Positions 24,865-33,794 of a DNA stretch of 44,060 nucleotides are shown here, piece by piece. The first letter of the stretch is position 1. Each line of letters begins with the position of its first letter. This DNA comes from an uncultured Bacteroidales bacterium. GTDB lineage: Bacteria > Bacteroidota > Bacteroidia > Bacteroidales > Bacteroidaceae. Below the pieces are notes generated by a model. The model was not told where the DNA came from. It was given only the letters and a program-made list of their open reading frames with translations, and did not search any database. Location: assembly GCA_902778265.1 (NCBI GenBank), contig CACYXI010000039.1, positions 1 through 44,060 on the forward strand, written 5' to 3'. Both the position numbers and the translations under genes were made by a program.

Positions 24865-25353
24865 ATGACTGAACAGGAAGAAAGATTTACCCAACTCGTC
24901 CGCGAGTACAAGAATACCATATATACTGTCTGCATGATGTTTGCAGAATCGCCTGACGAGACTGATGATATGGTACAAGAGGCCTTGATAAATCTCTGGC
25001 GAGGTTTTCAAAAGGCAGACGATGTATGCAAATCGTGGGTGTGGCGAGTGACAATGAACTCGTGCATCACCATCGACCGTAAGAAGAAGCGAAAACGCTC
25101 GTCTGAATGCCCTCTGACTGCTGATATGGAGAGCGTGATGAATAGTGATGAAACCAATAGAAATGCCAACGTGAGGCTTCTCTATGACCGTATTCATCAG
25201 CTAAACCCATTTGATCGCGCAATAATAATGTTGTGGCTTGACGGAATGCCATACGATGAGATTGGCGAGATTATAGGCATTACTACAAAGAATGTCTCTG
25301 TGAGATTAATTAGAATTAAGGAACAACTAAAAAAGATGAACAATGGAAAATAA
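24865..25353 (+). CDS. ECF-type RNA polymerase sigma factor
   Basis: 162 residues. Region 2 with DDMVQEALINLWRGF (about 33-48) and WVWRVTMNSCI; region 4 with DRAIIMLWLDGMPYDEIGEIIGITTKNVSVRLIRIKEQL, a typical sigma-70 region 4 helix-turn-helix. Directs RNA polymerase to a small regulon. The membrane-protein gene begins before its stop (11-bp overlap), the usual layout for a sigma factor and its regulator. Confidence 0.92.
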   Translation: MTEQEERFTQLVREYKNTIYTVCMMFAESPDETDDMVQEALINLWRGFQKADDVCKSWVWRVTMNSCITIDRKKKRKRSSECPLTADMESVMNSDETNRNANVRLLYDRIHQLNPFDRAIIMLWLDGMPYDEIGEIIGITTKNVSVRLIRIKEQLKKMNNGK

Positions 25354-25963
25354 CAGCATTAGTTTGGAACTTGAGGAGATGCGCCTACAGATGGCTGCTC
25401 TCCAGAAGCAACTCGACGAGCGACTAAAGCTTGACGAAGAGTTGCTTCATAATAAAACGATGAAAAAGATTAATGATATCAACAGATATGGATATTTTGA
25501 ATTGATGGGGCTTATTGTGTGTATTATAAGTTTATCAATATTGAAATATAGATTCAATATATCATTCGAGTTTATTATCTGTACATTACTTATTACATCA
25601 TTATTCTCTTTCTTCGGTTTCTGGTTAGCAAATAGGATAAGGAAGACCGATCTCTCGAAAAAAAGTGTAAAAGAGATTACAAGTACGCTTATAAGTATGA
25701 AGAAAACTTATCAAAGATATAATTTAATAAATTTCATCAGCAGTTTCATTATTATATGTCCATGGATGATCTATGAGATTTACGTGCATAGTTTCTCTCA
25801 TTTCATGTTTAATGAAGGATTCCCCACATGCCTTTTCATCTGCGCCAATTCCATGATATTCATCTCTGTTTTGACTATAATATTAATTTTTTGCAATAAG
25901 GTGTATAAGAAACATCAACGCAACATTACTGATATGATAGAAATGCTGAAAGATCAGGAATAG
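25343..25963 (+). CDS. Four-segment membrane protein, probable regulator of the ECF sigma factor
   Basis: 206 residues. N-terminal coiled-coil-like cytoplasmic part (ISLELEEMRLQMAALQKQLDER, heptad-like, residues 5-45), then hydrophobic segments at about 52-67, 75-95, 130-148 and 165-188. Overlaps the sigma gene by 11 bp. The layout and N-terminal helix suggest anti-sigma function, but no known anti-sigma domain (zinc-binding HxxxCxxC) is visible. The first part keeps core-like codons; the membrane part is AT-rich. Confidence 0.7.
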   Translation: MENNSISLELEEMRLQMAALQKQLDERLKLDEELLHNKTMKKINDINRYGYFELMGLIVCIISLSILKYRFNISFEFIICTLLITSLFSFFGFWLANRIRKTDLSKKSVKEITSTLISMKKTYQRYNLINFISSFIIICPWMIYEIYVHSFSHFMFNEGFPTCLFICANSMIFISVLTIILIFCNKVYKKHQRNITDMIEMLKDQE

Positions 25964-25970
25964 CATATTG

Positions 25971-26002
25971 AAAGCCCTCGCAATTTTTGCGAGGGCTTTT
26001 TT
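25971..26002 (+). terminator. Rho-independent terminator of the sigma-factor operon
   Basis: Perfect stem AAAGCCCTCGCAA / TTGCGAGGGCTTT with a T-run (TTTTTT), 8 bp after the stop of the membrane-protein gene. Confidence 0.92.
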
Positions 26003-26039
26003 AGTCCCCCCTTTCTTATTATCCTTTATTATCTTTATA

Positions 26040-26362
26040 AAAGAATTTAAAATGAAAATAAATAATAATAGATAATAAGAATAGAATGTGGAAATGTGGA
26101 TATTGTATGTTTTACACTCATTATCAGTAAGATGAAAAAATAATAAGTGTATGGATAACACGTTTAAACTGATTTTATAACCTGTGGATTATCCACTATC
26201 CCACTTGTGGATATCTGAGGGGTGTGTATAAGTGGCAAGTTATTATTTTTCTATCAACGGTATTTCCACTACCTTTACACCTGGTTTCAACGTGTTATAC
26301 ACGAGTTTTACATATAGTTTTCCATAGAGTTTATCCACATATTGGGGATAAGTTGGGGATAA
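26040..26362. repeat. DnaA-box-like cluster, copy 2
   Basis: Besides the segment shared with 24290-24490, it holds TGTGGATTA and TTATCCACT overlapping at ~26183-26196, TGTGGATAT at ~26206, TGTATAA, a perfect TTATCCACA at 26331-26339 and two TGGGGATAA at 26343 and 26354. The density of 9-mers close to the DnaA consensus is high, in AT-rich DNA. Confidence 0.55.
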
Positions 26363-26419
26363 GTACGAATTACTAATTACGAATTACCTGGTTTCAATTA
26401 CGAGTTATTAATTACCAAG

Positions 26420-26637
26420 TTAACGCTAATTCGATGAATAAGCTCTGAAAGAGCGACACCTAATAGCGAAGGGCGTAAGCCCTGGATATATAGACATTTT
26501 TGGGTATGAGGTCTGAAGGACCGATACTTATTATATATTGGGTGTCGCACCTACGGCGCTCACTAAAAAAACTTCATCATAGGTAGCACTAACGTACTAC
26601 CCTGTTAGGTGTCGCTCTTTCAGAGCTATCACGTTAA
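26420..26637. repeat. Fold-back repeat related to 8657-9000, copy 3
   Basis: Terminal inverted repeat of 23 bp, AGCTCTGAAAGAGCGACACC at the left and its complement at the right, framed by TTAACGCTAATTCGATGAA and ATCACGTTAA. Inside: GAAGGGCGTAAGCCC, GGTCTGAAGGACCGA and a GTAGCACTAACGTACTAC hairpin. Confidence 0.75.
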
Positions 26638-26745
26638 ATAGGTAATTTGTAATTCGTAACTCGTAATTGGAAACATGTAATTCGTAATTAACCATGTTTT
26701 GTAAAAAAAATATCTGGATAAATTGGTTATTAATATTTATTTTTG

Positions 26746-26753
26746 TAATTTTG
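26746..26753 (+). promoter_or_regulatory. Possible -7 box upstream of GH43
   Basis: TAATTTTG fits TAnnTTTG. If used, the 202-bp GGGC-rich element would lie in the 5' untranslated RNA of the GH43 gene. Confidence 0.35.
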
Positions 26754-26781
26754 CAAATGATTATCCGCAATTACGTGAACG

Positions 26782-26983
26782 GCGGGCTGAAAGCCCAAAA
26801 GTACATAGCATAGGGCAACGCCCTATGTACAAAGCAATTAGTATATTCGCCCTGTAAGGGCAAAAGCTCTAATAAAAATAAATGCTTTTGCCCCTTCAGG
26901 GCGAAATTACCAACCTCCATCTACCTAGGGCGATGCCCTAGGCTATGAGCTTTTGCCCCTTCGGGGTGCTATCGGGTGATTGC
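26782..26983 (-). repeat. 202-bp GGGC-rich palindromic element, copy B2 (inverted)
   Basis: Reverse complement of 15291-15492, same length, same nested palindromes in reverse order. Lies between the possible promoter and the GH43 start. Confidence 0.85.
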
Positions 26984-27068
26984 TGATAATCATTTTTGCA
27001 AAATATACATTGATTTGTTTAGAAAGCAAGGCATTTTGTAATTCGTAATTTGTAATTAATAAAGTAAT

Positions 27069-29171
27069 ATGAAGAAGTTGTTTACTCTTTCGCTGTCTTT
27101 ATTCTCAGCCCTGTGGATAAATGCCCAAGAGGTGTCGATAAATAGTTGGACGGCGGATAATGGGAATGGTACTTACACCAATCCCCTACTCTATGATGAG
27201 TTTTCTGATCCTGACATCATCCGTGTGGGTGATGACTATTATCTTGCAGGTACTACCATGCACTCTGTGCCTGGATTGGTTATTCTGCATTCAAAGGATC
27301 TCGTGAACTGGGAGAACATATCCTATTGCTTCGACCGTTTTGACTTCAATGATGATGCCTTTTCTCTAAAGAATGGCAAGGAGATATATGGTCAGGGAAT
27401 CTGGGCACCTTGTATAAGATATGCCAATGGGCAGTTCTATCTCTTCTCTAATATCAACGGAAAGGGATTGCAATGCTATACCTCAAAGGATATTCACGGC
27501 CCTTGGGTGCATCATAATATGCAGGGAAAGATTTACGACCTTGGCGTGCTCTTTGATGATGATGGTAAGATATATGCCATTCACGGATATGGAGAGGTGC
27601 ATTGCACGGAACTAAAGCCAGATATGAGCGGTCCTGTGGAAGGTACTGATAAGATTATTATTCCTGAAGGTTCTTCTGTTGGCGAGGGTCATCACATGTA
27701 TAAGATAAACGGAATGTACTATCTCATATCCACCGACTATAAGCCTAATGGTCGTACTCTCTGCTCTCGTTCAAAGAGTATCTGGGGACCTTACGAGCAA
27801 TGTGTAATTTCTGCTGATGAGACATTCGGCTATCATGCAGTAGGACTAACGGAATGGAAAGGTCGTATTGTGCCTGACGGAACAAAGTTCAAGATAGGTG
27901 CAGAGGATAAGGATGCTACGGCTTGCACCAATATTCATCAGGGAGGTATTGTGCAGACTCAGAAAGGCGATTGGTATGCCCTTCTTATGATGGATTTCCA
28001 TTCAGTAGGACGTACCGTTACCCTTGCCCCTATCACTTGGAAGGATGGTTGGCCAATGCTTGGCTTGGAGGGAAACCTTGGTCGTGCACCTCGCACATGG
28101 TTAAAGCCTGATATTCCTGGAACGGAGAATATAAAGCCATACGTTGCATACGAGCGTAATGAGGACTTTAACGGAAAGAAACTTGGTAGGGTTTGGCAAT
28201 GGAATCATAATCCAGACGATACTAAATGGGCGATAAAGGGTGGCAGATTGCAGTTACAGACCATGCCTGCCGATCAGCTTATGTGGGCAAGAAATAGCCT
28301 CACACAGCGTGTTGTAGGTCCGAGAAGCGTATATACCGTGGAATTGTTCACTAACAAGCTGAAAGACGGCGACGTGGCTGGAATAGGCAATATAAATGTG
28401 CCTTGCTCATGGCTGGGTGTTGTTAAGGAAGGAAAGAACGTGAAACTGCGTTGCTTTGAGCAGTTGAGTAATGACACCATTGACTATGATGCCTTGAATA
28501 TAATTGGTGGTAATGGTAAGATGGATCACCTGTATTTGCAAGTGGTAGGCGACTGGGATAATAACATCATGCACTATGCCGTTTCGGGTGATGGTGTGAA
28601 CTTCCAGCAGGTAGGTCATAAGATGAAACTGTCATATCAGTTGACTACCTTCCAAGGCTCTCGCATCTCACTCTTTGCATTCAACAAGAATAAGGTTAAT
28701 GGCGGTATTGCAGAGTTTGATAACTTTACTTGCAAGGAACTTGATGCAGACCGTTCTGGCAACATACCATTGGGTAAGGAAATTCGCATCATCAACCTTG
28801 CAACGGGTAAGCCTATGATAGCTCTGCCTCACGGACTTATGTACGATACAGACGCAAAGGATCAGTCGGCATTAACCAAGTTCAAGGTTATTGACAAGGG
28901 CAATGGCAAGGTTATCTTGCAATGCTCTGATGGTAGGTATGTCTTTGTATCAGGAATGGGATTGCCGGGTGATGTGCGTCTTACGAATGATGAAGCAAAG
29001 GCAGAAGTATTTATGTGGCAGGACTATCTCAACAAGGAATTTATGCTAATGTCTATGCGCACACACACCTATATAGGAAAATCCCCAACCACAGGTAGCC
29101 CTTACTCTATGGATTATAAAGGCGCAGATCCAGGAAGAAGAAACGGAGCTGTGTTTGTTTGGGAAGAGTAA
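27069..29171 (+). CDS. GH43 family glycosidase with C-terminal accessory domains (secreted)
   Basis: 700 residues. Signal peptide ending INAQ (cleavage near 19/20). Five-bladed propeller with the GH43 catalytic set: Asp47 in FSDPDI (base), the Asp cluster at about 163-165 in LFDDDG, and Glu206 in VGEGHH (acid). Residues ~350-570 form the beta-sandwich that usually follows in beta-xylosidase/arabinofuranosidase members (GH43_C2 type). Residues ~580-700 look like a beta-trefoil or fascin-like sugar-binding tail. Likely cleaves xylose or arabinose side groups of plant polysaccharide. Not next to the GH95/esterase pair. Confidence 0.9.
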   Translation: MKKLFTLSLSLFSALWINAQEVSINSWTADNGNGTYTNPLLYDEFSDPDIIRVGDDYYLAGTTMHSVPGLVILHSKDLVNWENISYCFDRFDFNDDAFSLKNGKEIYGQGIWAPCIRYANGQFYLFSNINGKGLQCYTSKDIHGPWVHHNMQGKIYDLGVLFDDDGKIYAIHGYGEVHCTELKPDMSGPVEGTDKIIIPEGSSVGEGHHMYKINGMYYLISTDYKPNGRTLCSRSKSIWGPYEQCVISADETFGYHAVGLTEWKGRIVPDGTKFKIGAEDKDATACTNIHQGGIVQTQKGDWYALLMMDFHSVGRTVTLAPITWKDGWPMLGLEGNLGRAPRTWLKPDIPGTENIKPYVAYERNEDFNGKKLGRVWQWNHNPDDTKWAIKGGRLQLQTMPADQLMWARNSLTQRVVGPRSVYTVELFTNKLKDGDVAGIGNINVPCSWLGVVKEGKNVKLRCFEQLSNDTIDYDALNIIGGNGKMDHLYLQVVGDWDNNIMHYAVSGDGVNFQQVGHKMKLSYQLTTFQGSRISLFAFNKNKVNGGIAEFDNFTCKELDADRSGNIPLGKEIRIINLATGKPMIALPHGLMYDTDAKDQSALTKFKVIDKGNGKVILQCSDGRYVFVSGMGLPGDVRLTNDEAKAEVFMWQDYLNKEFMLMSMRTHTYIGKSPTTGSPYSMDYKGADPGRRNGAVFVWEE

Positions 29172-29236
29172 GTTTTAGAGTGTAAAGAATAAAGATTAAA
29201 GATTAATGTAAAGTGAGTCTAAGTAATCAAATTTAA

Positions 29237-29411
29237 TTTTATAATCAAGAATTAGAGATTTAGAGATTTTTAATTAATGCGAAAGAGAGAATTTTGCTAC
29301 TTACGTAGCATTGAGAATAGCAGTGATTAACAGGAGCGTAAGCGACCTTTCTCAAATTCTTATAAATTCAAAAGAAAAAAATCTCTAATTCTCTAATTCT
29401 TGATTATAAAA
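29237..29411. repeat. MITE-like element, copy D2
   Basis: Terminal inverted repeats of ~33 bp (ATAATCAAGAATTAGAGA and complement) around a core with GCTACTTACGTAGC and GGAGCGTAAGCGAC. Same core orientation as D1 at 13465-13736 but ~100 bp shorter; it lacks the TTAGCTCGACGGCCG block. Occupies most of the gap 29172-29452. Confidence 0.75.
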
Positions 29412-29452
29412 ATTATTCTGTGCATTTACTTATTACAAATAAATAGTAATTT

Positions 29453-29746
29453 ATGGGACACAAATATGTATGTTTACATTGTCATAAGTGCTATAGTGCA
29501 GGGACTGATTTTACAAAGTTTCAGGAGAAAAAGATTTGTCCCGAGTGTTCATCACTTATGTTTCTCTTAAACGAAAAGTTCAAGGCTCCTCTCAAATGTG
29601 ACTCCACTCAATGGGAAATAGTTAAGATGTTGATTGATAATGGTTTTCATTACCAAACAATATTTGATCCCATTACTCATGAAAAGATTCCTTATCCAAG
29701 GACAAAAAAAGAAGCCGAAGAATTCATTAAAAAATACGCTAAGTAA
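29453..29746 (+). CDS. Small zinc-ribbon protein
   Basis: 97 residues. CLHC at 8-11 and CPEC at 29-32 form a four-cysteine zinc ribbon in the first 35 residues, followed by a helical tail (QWEIVKMLIDNGFHYQTIF, then KTKKEAEEFIKKYAK-like). Probably binds nucleic acid or a protein. No operon partner; AT-rich. Confidence 0.65.
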   Translation: MGHKYVCLHCHKCYSAGTDFTKFQEKKICPECSSLMFLLNEKFKAPLKCDSTQWEIVKMLIDNGFHYQTIFDPITHEKIPYPRTKKEAEEFIKKYAK

Positions 29747-30002
29747 ATTGAAGAATAGACATTGAGCTACGTAATCTTACAGAATTTGTAAACTACAGTG
29801 TCTCAAAAAAATGTTTGTCAAAATATTTAATTTGTTCTTCACTTATCATGCCCTCACTATAATTATACCCCTGTATTCTGTTTTTGTGGTATATTGGGGG
29901 GACAAATGGTTAACCCAAAATACAGGGAGATATGGATATAATTATAGTGAAGGCAATCCTCTGGAAGTTAAGAAGGAAAAGCAAAGAAAACAGGTTCGCT
30001 TT

Positions 30003-30050
30003 AAATCCGTTTCAAATCCGTTGCAAAACCGTTTCAAGTCCGTTCCTTAG
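30003..30050. repeat. Four ~11-bp tandem repeats
   Basis: AAATCCGTTTC, AAATCCGTTGC, AAAACCGTTTC, AAGTCCGTTCC in a row, followed by AATAGGCGAAAAATGG, which mirrors CATTTTTCGCCTATT at 20874-20888. Part of the family with repeats at 5671, 20826 and 39717. Confidence 0.6.
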
Positions 30051-30103
30051 AATAGGCGAAAAATGGGAATTATAAGGAAATTACATTAGGAGTTGATAAA
30101 GCA

Positions 30104-30139
30104 TAAAGCCGTTTAGGGATTGCTCCTCAAACGGCTTTA
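30104..30139. terminator. Terminator between convergent genes
   Basis: Stem AAAGCCGTTT (30105-30114) with AAACGGCTTT (30129-30138), loop of 14 bases; short T/A tails on both sides. It lies just past the stop of the glycosyltransferase gene. Confidence 0.7.
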
Positions 30140-30165
30140 CTATCTACATCTTTATACTTTCTACT

Positions 30166-31212
30166 TTACACTATAACCCTTTCCACATGATTAAACACGT
30201 TCTCAGGCGTTATTTCGTTTAGGCACTTGTAATTGCCATACTGGCATGGAATATTGCCGTAGATAGAGCAAGGACGGCAATTCATGTCAAGCTCCACTAC
30301 ATTATCCACACTTTGATTCCAACCGAGGAAACCTGCATAGCGGTGTGTTGCTCCCCAAATGCTTATTACAGGACAAGCAACGAGCGATGCAAGGTGCATA
30401 TTGCCTGAATCCATTGAGATCATAGCATTGAGGTGTGACATAAGGATAAGCTCCTCATTCATATTCTTTAGCGTAGAGGATGCTGATGTCACCTGTGGAT
30501 ATTTATCCTGCCACTCCTTCATCTGTTCTGCCTCTTCTCCCCTTCCGTGGAAAAGGAATATACGGCAATTAGGATGCGCCTTGATAATCATCTGCATCAC
30601 TTGCTCCATCTTGTCGAGAGGGTAAATCTTACCCTTATGAGCTGCAAATGGTGCTATACCTATCCATTTGGTAAATGATTTCTTCTCACCTATCTCTGGT
30701 GGCAGAAGACGGAGGTTTCCCCTACCCTCTCCAAATATGCTTTTGAAGTCTGGAGTTATGAAATAGCCGAGTCTTTCGAGCACATCGGCATAGTTGCGGA
30801 ATGATGTGGATAACTGGTGGAAATTTGTCTTATCCTCATTCAGAAGTGCACGTTTCTCCTTACGATGCTTATCTATATGCTCAACCTTATAGTTGGATAG
30901 CATGAAGCGAAGACGGAGGTAGTGAGAACGCAGAACTCCGTGCATATCAGCCACATGAGTGAAATGCTTTGCCTGAAGTCTGCGATAGAGTGCATTAAGT
31001 CCTGAAAGACCTTTATATTCATCTTTCAGATCAGCACCCATGAAACCTACATTATCAGCAAGATTCTCGAAGAAAGGACGCGCAAATGGGCGAGACAATA
31101 CCGTAATGCGAACATTGGGGTATTGCTTTGCCAATGAGCTAACCACTGGTACGAGCATCGCTACATCGCCAATGGCGGAGAACCTTATTATGAGAATGTG
31201 AGGAGTCTTCAA
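30166..31212 (-). CDS. Glycosyltransferase family 9 (heptosyltransferase-like)
   Basis: 348 residues. GT-B fold of the ADP-heptose:LPS heptosyltransferase group: N-terminal ILIIRFSAIGDVAMLVPVVSSLA, central IGIAPFAAHKGK(I/Y)P, and the acceptor/donor region ISMDSGNMHLASLVACPVISIWGATH. Probably adds a sugar to the lipopolysaccharide inner core at the cytoplasmic face. A CRPCSIYGNIPCQYGNYKC stretch near the C-terminus is typical of Bacteroidota members. Upstream in the same direction is the DUF4254 gene, 114 bp away across an AT-rich repeat, so they may be co-transcribed. Confidence 0.88.
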   Translation of the reverse strand: MKTPHILIIRFSAIGDVAMLVPVVSSLAKQYPNVRITVLSRPFARPFFENLADNVGFMGADLKDEYKGLSGLNALYRRLQAKHFTHVADMHGVLRSHYLRLRFMLSNYKVEHIDKHRKEKRALLNEDKTNFHQLSTSFRNYADVLERLGYFITPDFKSIFGEGRGNLRLLPPEIGEKKSFTKWIGIAPFAAHKGKIYPLDKMEQVMQMIIKAHPNCRIFLFHGRGEEAEQMKEWQDKYPQVTSASSTLKNMNEELILMSHLNAMISMDSGNMHLASLVACPVISIWGATHRYAGFLGWNQSVDNVVELDMNCRPCSIYGNIPCQYGNYKCLNEITPENVFNHVERVIV

Positions 31213-31326
31213 CTTTTTAAATTATAAAATGAAAAATAATAAAATACAAGTTAGTATATAATAGCTAACAGATACACCCGAAAAGCGTAATCTGTATTTT
31301 TCACTTTTCATTTTTCATTTAGGATG

Positions 31327-31932
31327 CTACTTTTTCCCGTATAATACCGGATTTGTATCAGCATCATTATACATCTTCATCTGGCGATATACCTTCATAT
31401 ATTTCTTGCCAGAAGCGATATCAGCAAGGAGCTGATCAATAGCAGTTGAGAGGTCAACCTGCTGTTCAAGGAGGATATTCAGCTTACCCTGACACTTAGC
31501 TATATGCTCAGGAGTTGCATCTGTACGCTCTACCTGCTCCTTCATGTGATAGATCTTGAGGGCGAGGATAGAGAGGCGGTCAATAGCCCATGCAGGTGAC
31601 TCTGTGTTGATGGTAGCATCAGCCTGTACCTTGACATCCTTATAGTGCTCGCGGAAATATGTGTCGATATTCTCAACCATATCAGTACGATCCTGGTTTG
31701 ACTTATCTATTCTGCGCTTCAGAATAAGAGCAGCGGCAGGGTCAATGTTAGGATCGCGGATGATATCCTCAAAATGCCACTGTACGGTGTCAATCCAGCA
31801 CTTATGATAGAGGATATTGTTGATAGTACCCTCTGGGAATGGATTCTTTATAGGTGTGTCAACGTTATCGGTGATGTGATAATCAGCGATTGCGTGACGG
31901 AATATTTCATTGCTTGTTGATGTAAATGACAT
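31327..31932 (-). CDS. DUF4254 domain protein
   Basis: 201 residues from the ATG at 31932 (MSFTSTSNEIFRHAI). The longer frame begins with TTG at 31947 and adds five residues, which I consider less likely. The family is helical and has conserved PFPEGTINNILYHKCWIDTVQWHFEDIIRDP and SPAWAIDRLSILALKIYHMKEQ. Function is not established; in Bacteroidota these genes commonly sit beside LPS glycosyltransferase genes, as here, which suggests a role in envelope sugar metabolism. Confidence 0.85.
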   Translation of the reverse strand: MSFTSTSNEIFRHAIADYHITDNVDTPIKNPFPEGTINNILYHKCWIDTVQWHFEDIIRDPNIDPAAALILKRRIDKSNQDRTDMVENIDTYFREHYKDVKVQADATINTESPAWAIDRLSILALKIYHMKEQVERTDATPEHIAKCQGKLNILLEQQVDLSTAIDQLLADIASGKKYMKVYRQMKMYNDADTNPVLYGKK

Positions 31933-32119
31933 ATTAACAGATATCAATTTAAATGAAAAATTAAAAATGAAAAATTATAAAATACAAATTACAAATTGTA
32001 CATTGTAAATAGTAAATTGTACATTGCTATATTTTTCATTTTTCACTTTTCATTTTTTATTTATACTTCTTTTCCAATGCAAAAATAATGGAATTATTTG
32101 AAAAATGCAAATTTTTCTA

Positions 32120-33652
32120 TTATTTTTTGCTTGAATTGAGGAACTCAACGAGTTTTTCCACCGCTCTTCCACGGTGTGAAATGCTGTTTTTCTCTTCTGA
32201 GGTCATTTCTGCGAAGGTTCTGTCATAGCCCTCTGGCTGGAAGATTGGGTCATATCCAAAGCCTGTTGTGCCTCGTTTTTCCTCTATGATATGCCCCTTG
32301 ACAGTACCATTGAAAAGGTGTACCTCACCATGATAGATAAGGGCGATAGATGTACGGAATTGAGCCTTACGTTTCTCTCCTACCCTACCCTTCAGCTTGT
32401 ATAAGAGCTTGCGCATATTAGCCTCTGAGTCGTGATCTTTTGTGATATCCATTTCTGGGTCGCTATAGTCAGAATCATCAAGGTTGGCATAGCGTGCTGA
32501 ATATACTCCAGGAGCACCATCGAGAGCCTCTACCTCAAGACCTGTATCATCAGCAAAGCAGTCAAAGCCATAGAACTTGCTGATATACTGTGCCTTCTCA
32601 AGAGAATTCTCTTCAAGTGTTGCATGAGTCTCTGGAAGTTCGTCAAAGCATCCTATTTCCTTCAATGAACGAACCTCAAAGCGGTTGCTGAGAATCTCGC
32701 GAACCTCGCGAAGCTTATTCTCGTTGTTTGTAGCAAAAACGATAATTGGTTTCATACCTTTTACTTTTGTCTTCATCTTGTCAAATCCCTCTCCATATAC
32801 GTTAGAGGCATTTGATACTGTTACGAATGCCGTTGGATCTACCCTCTTCACAGCCTCAAATACCTCATGTGAATAATGCTTTGTACATACGCACATAAGT
32901 ACCTTACGCTCAGTTTTTGTGTACCAACCCTCACCATCAAGTACGGTAAGTCCAAAACCTGCCTTGTTGATAGCATCAGCTATGACAGAGTAGTTTCGGG
33001 AGAATATATACACCACGAGACATTGATTGAATCTTCGTGTGAAGAAATCAAGTGTTATGGCTGAAAGAACCAGCAGTACATAGCCGAAAATTACTTTTTT
33101 AGGGTCGTGAAACAGAAAATACGAACTTGACACGATGATGATGTCAACGTACATAAGTACCTGTCCGAGAGATATGTCACGATATTTGTTCACTACGGCT
33201 GCTATAATGTCTGTACCGCCCGTAGAACCATTATAGTGGAAACACAGGGCAAGTGCAAAGCCTTCTATCAATGCACAGAGAATACAAGCCATGAACATAT
33301 CATTTTCACCTAAGAAACAAGGCAAGTGATGTGTTACAGGGTCTTCCATCAGTCTTTGGCATAGCCATAGCCAGAAGGAAATAAGTCCGAAGCCCCAGAT
33401 TGTCTTTAGGCTGAACCTAAGTCCGAGAATCTTTCCTCCGAGAGCTAATAGCACTACATTTATGGCTGCATACGGAATTTCTACTCCTATGCCGGATGAA
33501 TAGTATATAAGTGCTGCTATACCAGAAACGCCTCCTGTGGCAAGCTCGTATGGCAGAAGGAAGAGAGTGAGACCTATAGCATATATAAAGGTGGCTATTG
33601 CCACCATCATATAGTCGCGTATCTCAAGTAATAATTCGTGTCGGGTAAACAT
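32120..33652 (-). CDS. Fusion of YitT family membrane protein and RdgB/HAM1 pyrophosphatase
   Basis: 510 residues from the ATG at 33652 ([15 protein letters not shown]). The longer frame from 33691 starts inside the palindromic repeat. The first ~298 residues form a YitT protein: five hydrophobic segments, then a soluble DUF2179 domain ending [15 protein letters not shown]. Directly after, with no stop, comes a full RdgB ([56 protein letters not shown]), which hydrolyses dITP and XTP. An internal ATG at 32755 could still give a separate RdgB of 212 residues. Elsewhere in the phylum these two are adjacent genes downstream of leuS, so this is a fusion by stop loss. Confidence 0.85.
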   Translation of the reverse strand: MFTRHELLLEIRDYMMVAIATFIYAIGLTLFLLPYELATGGVSGIAALIYYSSGIGVEIPYAAINVVLLALGGKILGLRFSLKTIWGFGLISFWLWLCQRLMEDPVTHHLPCFLGENDMFMACILCALIEGFALALCFHYNGSTGGTDIIAAVVNKYRDISLGQVLMYVDIIIVSSSYFLFHDPKKVIFGYVLLVLSAITLDFFTRRFNQCLVVYIFSRNYSVIADAINKAGFGLTVLDGEGWYTKTERKVLMCVCTKHYSHEVFEAVKRVDPTAFVTVSNASNVYGEGFDKMKTKVKGMKPIIVFATNNENKLREVREILSNRFEVRSLKEIGCFDELPETHATLEENSLEKAQYISKFYGFDCFADDTGLEVEALDGAPGVYSARYANLDDSDYSDPEMDITKDHDSEANMRKLLYKLKGRVGEKRKAQFRTSIALIYHGEVHLFNGTVKGHIIEEKRGTTGFGYDPIFQPEGYDRTFAEMTSEEKNSISHRGRAVEKLVEFLNSSKK

Positions 33653-33667
33653 ATTTTTTACAAAAAC

Positions 33668-33793
33668 CAGCCCCCCCCTTACCCCTCCCATAAAGGGAGG
33701 GGAGTAGATAGTAATATAGTCTGAAGGGAGGCCTGTAGTGAAAAAATGTAATTACTCCCCTCCCTTTATGGGAGGGGCTGGGGGGTGGGTCTT
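33668..33793. repeat. REPIN-like pair of GC-rich palindromes (copy 3)
   Basis: Units at about 33668-33708 and 33752-33793 are inverted, with a ~43-bp spacer; same sequence family as 574-722 and 1251-1443. It fills the leuS-yitT gap and abuts both reading frames. Confidence 0.8.
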
Positions 33794-33794
33794 T

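Noticed and set aside
26040-26362. Firm call of the replication origin
   Set aside because: The box cluster is suggestive, but no dnaA, dnaN or similar gene is nearby and gene directions on both sides do not diverge from this point.
29811-30050. 79-codon open frame after the zinc-ribbon gene
   Set aside because: Its last third is just the 11-bp tandem repeat read in frame, it has no clear ribosome-binding site or domain, and AT-rich intergenic DNA easily gives such frames.
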